64,000 nt of DNA, from positions 62,001-126,000 of the forward strand of contig NZ_JAHUWH010000004.1 of NCBI RefSeq assembly GCF_019219095.1. Reading direction: 5' to 3'. This document shows, one piece after another, positions 62,641 to 64,000 of this stretch. The translations under genes and the position numbers were made by a program. The DNA is from Acidovorax sp. sic0104 (GTDB taxonomy: Bacteria; Pseudomonadota; Gammaproteobacteria; Burkholderiales; Burkholderiaceae_C). Positions within the stretch are counted from its first letter, which is position 1; every line of letters begins with the position of its first letter. The notes under the pieces were generated by a model. The model was not told where the DNA came from. It was given only the letters and a program-made list of their open reading frames with translations, and did no database searches.

Positions 62641-64000
62641 GGCAAGACCTCCACGCGCTGCGTGGGCGCGGTTACTGGCTCTGGCAGCGGCGCAGGCGTG
62701 CCCCGGGATCTGCCCGCCAGATGGGCGAAGACCGGGGACATGGTGTCGATCAGCTCGTTGAACGTGGCGTTGAAATCCGCATGGGCGCTGGCCTGACGGG
62801 GATCGGGTTCGACGGTGTCGCAAGGCGCGCGCAGCGGCTCGGTATCGATATCTTGCGAGATTGCGGCGTAGATAGCGGCACCTCGCGCGCCGGTTTCGTC
62901 GTCGGCGCAGCGCTCCACCGGGTGTCCCAGCAGGCCGGCCAGCAGGCCCACCAGGCGTGTGTCGCTGGCGCCGCCCCCGAGCACGGTGGAAGTTGACACC
63001 GGCAGCCCGGCCGCCGCCAGACGTGCGATGTGGCGCGCATGCAGCGCCGCGACTGCATCCACCACCGCGCGCGCCATGTCGCCGCGCGTGTGGTGGCTTT
63101 GCAGGCCGACGAAGCCGGCTGACACGCCGGTCCCTCCGTTCACGAACGGCAGGAAGCGCAGGCCTGCGGCCCCAAAGGGCACCGACATTGCCAGGTCGAC
63201 CACCGCGCGTGCATCGGGAAGGCCCAGCACCCCGGCCAGCCAGGCGATGTTGGCCATCGACGAAGGACTGTTCTCCATGTACAGCCGCCGATCGTGGGGT
63301 CCGAAGTTCACGACCGCCACGACATCAGGCCGAGGCTCCACCACCGGCCCAATGACGGCATTGACGCACCAGGTGCCCAGCACCGACACCGCTCGGCCGC
63401 GCTCTTGGGCGTGGATGGCGGTCATCGACGCCAGCAGGTCGATGGCCCCCATGGCCACCGGAATGCCTGCGGGCAGGCCATGAGCCTCGGCGGCCCGGGC
63501 TTGCAGCCTGCCGATCACCTCGCCGCTGCCCACCAGCGGTCCGAAGGCCTGGGGCGACAGCTCTGCGATGCCCGAAGCCGCGAAGGCCGTCGATGACCAA
63601 TTGCCCGTGGTCACCGACAGGAGGCCCGCCGTGCTCGCATCGCTGGCGTCGGTGGCGATCTCTCCGGTGAGCAGAAAGACCACGTAGTCCTTCGCGAACA
63701 TCAGACGCCGCAGGGCGCCGCTGCGCACCGCGCTGACACCCATCAACTCGGCAGCGATCACGGTGGGTTGGCCCGGCCAGGGCTGGCAGCCGACTTCGGC
63801 GCGCAACTGTGCGCCGTGGGTCCCTGTCAGGGACTCGGCCCGCGCGCTGGCGCGCTGGTCCGTCGAGGCCACGGCCCGGCCACCAGCCAACTCGCTACGG
63901 TCATCCAGTGCATAGAGCCCGGCCCCATGCCCCGTGCAGCCGATGCCACGGACATCGGCTACGCGGCTGCCAAGTTGGTGCGCCACATCGCGCAGCACGG
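62637..64000 (-). CDS. FGGY-family carbohydrate kinase (5' end outside the window)
   Basis: 454 codons are visible; the N-terminal ATP-binding start lies beyond base 64000. Features: RGIGCTGHGAGLYALDD, DYVVFLLTGEIATDASDAST, VAMGAIDLLASMTAIHAQER, FVNGGTGVSAGFVGLQ and the FGGY C-domain signature region STSTVLGGGASDTRLVGLLA, ETGARGAAIYAA. It phosphorylates a sugar or polyol; HGAGLY and the neighbouring GlpD-like gene favour a polyol such as erythritol. The 3' end overlaps the next gene by 4 bp, indicating tight cotranscription. Confidence 0.92.
   Translation of the reverse strand, partial: VLRDVAHQLGSRVADVRGIGCTGHGAGLYALDDRSELAGGRAVASTDQRASARAESLTGTHGAQLRAEVGCQPWPGQPTVIAAELMGVSAVRSGALRRLMFAKDYVVFLLTGEIATDASDASTAGLLSVTTGNWSSTAFAASGIAELSPQAFGPLVGSGEVIGRLQARAAEAHGLPAGIPVAMGAIDLLASMTAIHAQERGRAVSVLGTWCVNAVIGPVVEPRPDVVAVVNFGPHDRRLYMENSPSSMANIAWLAGVLGLPDARAVVDLAMSVPFGAAGLRFLPFVNGGTGVSAGFVGLQSHHTRGDMARAVVDAVAALHARHIARLAAAGLPVSTSTVLGGGASDTRLVGLLAGLLGHPVERCADDETGARGAAIYAAISQDIDTEPLRAPCDTVEPDPRQASAHADFNATFNELIDTMSPVFAHLAGRSRGTPAPLPEPVTAPTQRVEVLP

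Overview
The window is a high-GC, gene-dense bacterial chromosome segment. Gene content and order (ahcY-tlyA-metF, rplM-rpsI followed by a DUF6776 protein, a bactofilin and erpA, the paired DUF2917 genes beside a LysR regulator) and two families of short dispersed palindromes point to the Comamonadaceae (Burkholderiales), most likely Acidovorax or a close relative. This placement is inferred from remembered gene families and was not tested by a search.

Layout. 1-11 kb is housekeeping: the methyl cycle (ahcY end, tlyA, metF), rlpA, rlmJ, a membrane Ser/Thr kinase, ribosomal proteins L13/S9, bactofilin, ErpA and a DHA2 exporter. 11-15 kb holds cell-wall recycling (anmK), an M23 peptidase and tyrS. 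15-25 kb holds several regulator/target pairs: LysR with two DUF2917 genes, TetR with a solitary KAS II, a BLUF photoreceptor beside a Crp/Fnr regulator, then glmU, a soluble histidine kinase and a MASE2-GGDEF cyclase. 25-27.6 kb is an AsnC-type regulator divergent from glmS.

27.58-32.57 kb is the accessory part. Three copies of a 13-bp motif one base away from the core TnsB-binding repeat of Tn7 begin about 24-37 bp past the glmS stop, at the classical attTn7 position. A 9-bp inverted match lies about 960 bp further on, with one low-GC unknown ORF between. Beyond that lies a mosaic of broken genes (LysR 3' part, amidohydrolase 3' part, acyl-CoA dehydrogenase 3' part, a second LysR fragment) around an apparently intact 3-hydroxyacyl-CoA dehydrogenase and an enoyl-CoA hydratase with a cut C-terminus. 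The mosaic runs into a macA that has lost its 3' end. No transposase genes are in the window.

33.7-57 kb is rich in signalling: TetR with a clear operator, an MCP, three hybrid histidine kinases of similar build (one cotranscribed with a double-domain KaiC-like ATPase), a GAF-PAS-GGDEF-EAL protein and a hemerythrin. Among them are a TonB receptor, a sorbosone-dehydrogenase-like lipoprotein, Ku, a RecQ helicase and a TPR-methyltransferase fusion. 57-64 kb ends with an unknown 574-aa protein, an SDR, and a tightly packed FGGY kinase / GlpD-like dehydrogenase / GntR unit that looks like a polyol catabolic operon.

The most striking non-coding signals are the Tn7-like end, a 17-bp palindrome family (GCTAY-N7-RTAGC; seven copies plus a variant) that sometimes lies inside genes or forms their 3' ends, and a set of clear inverted-repeat operators next to divergent regulators.
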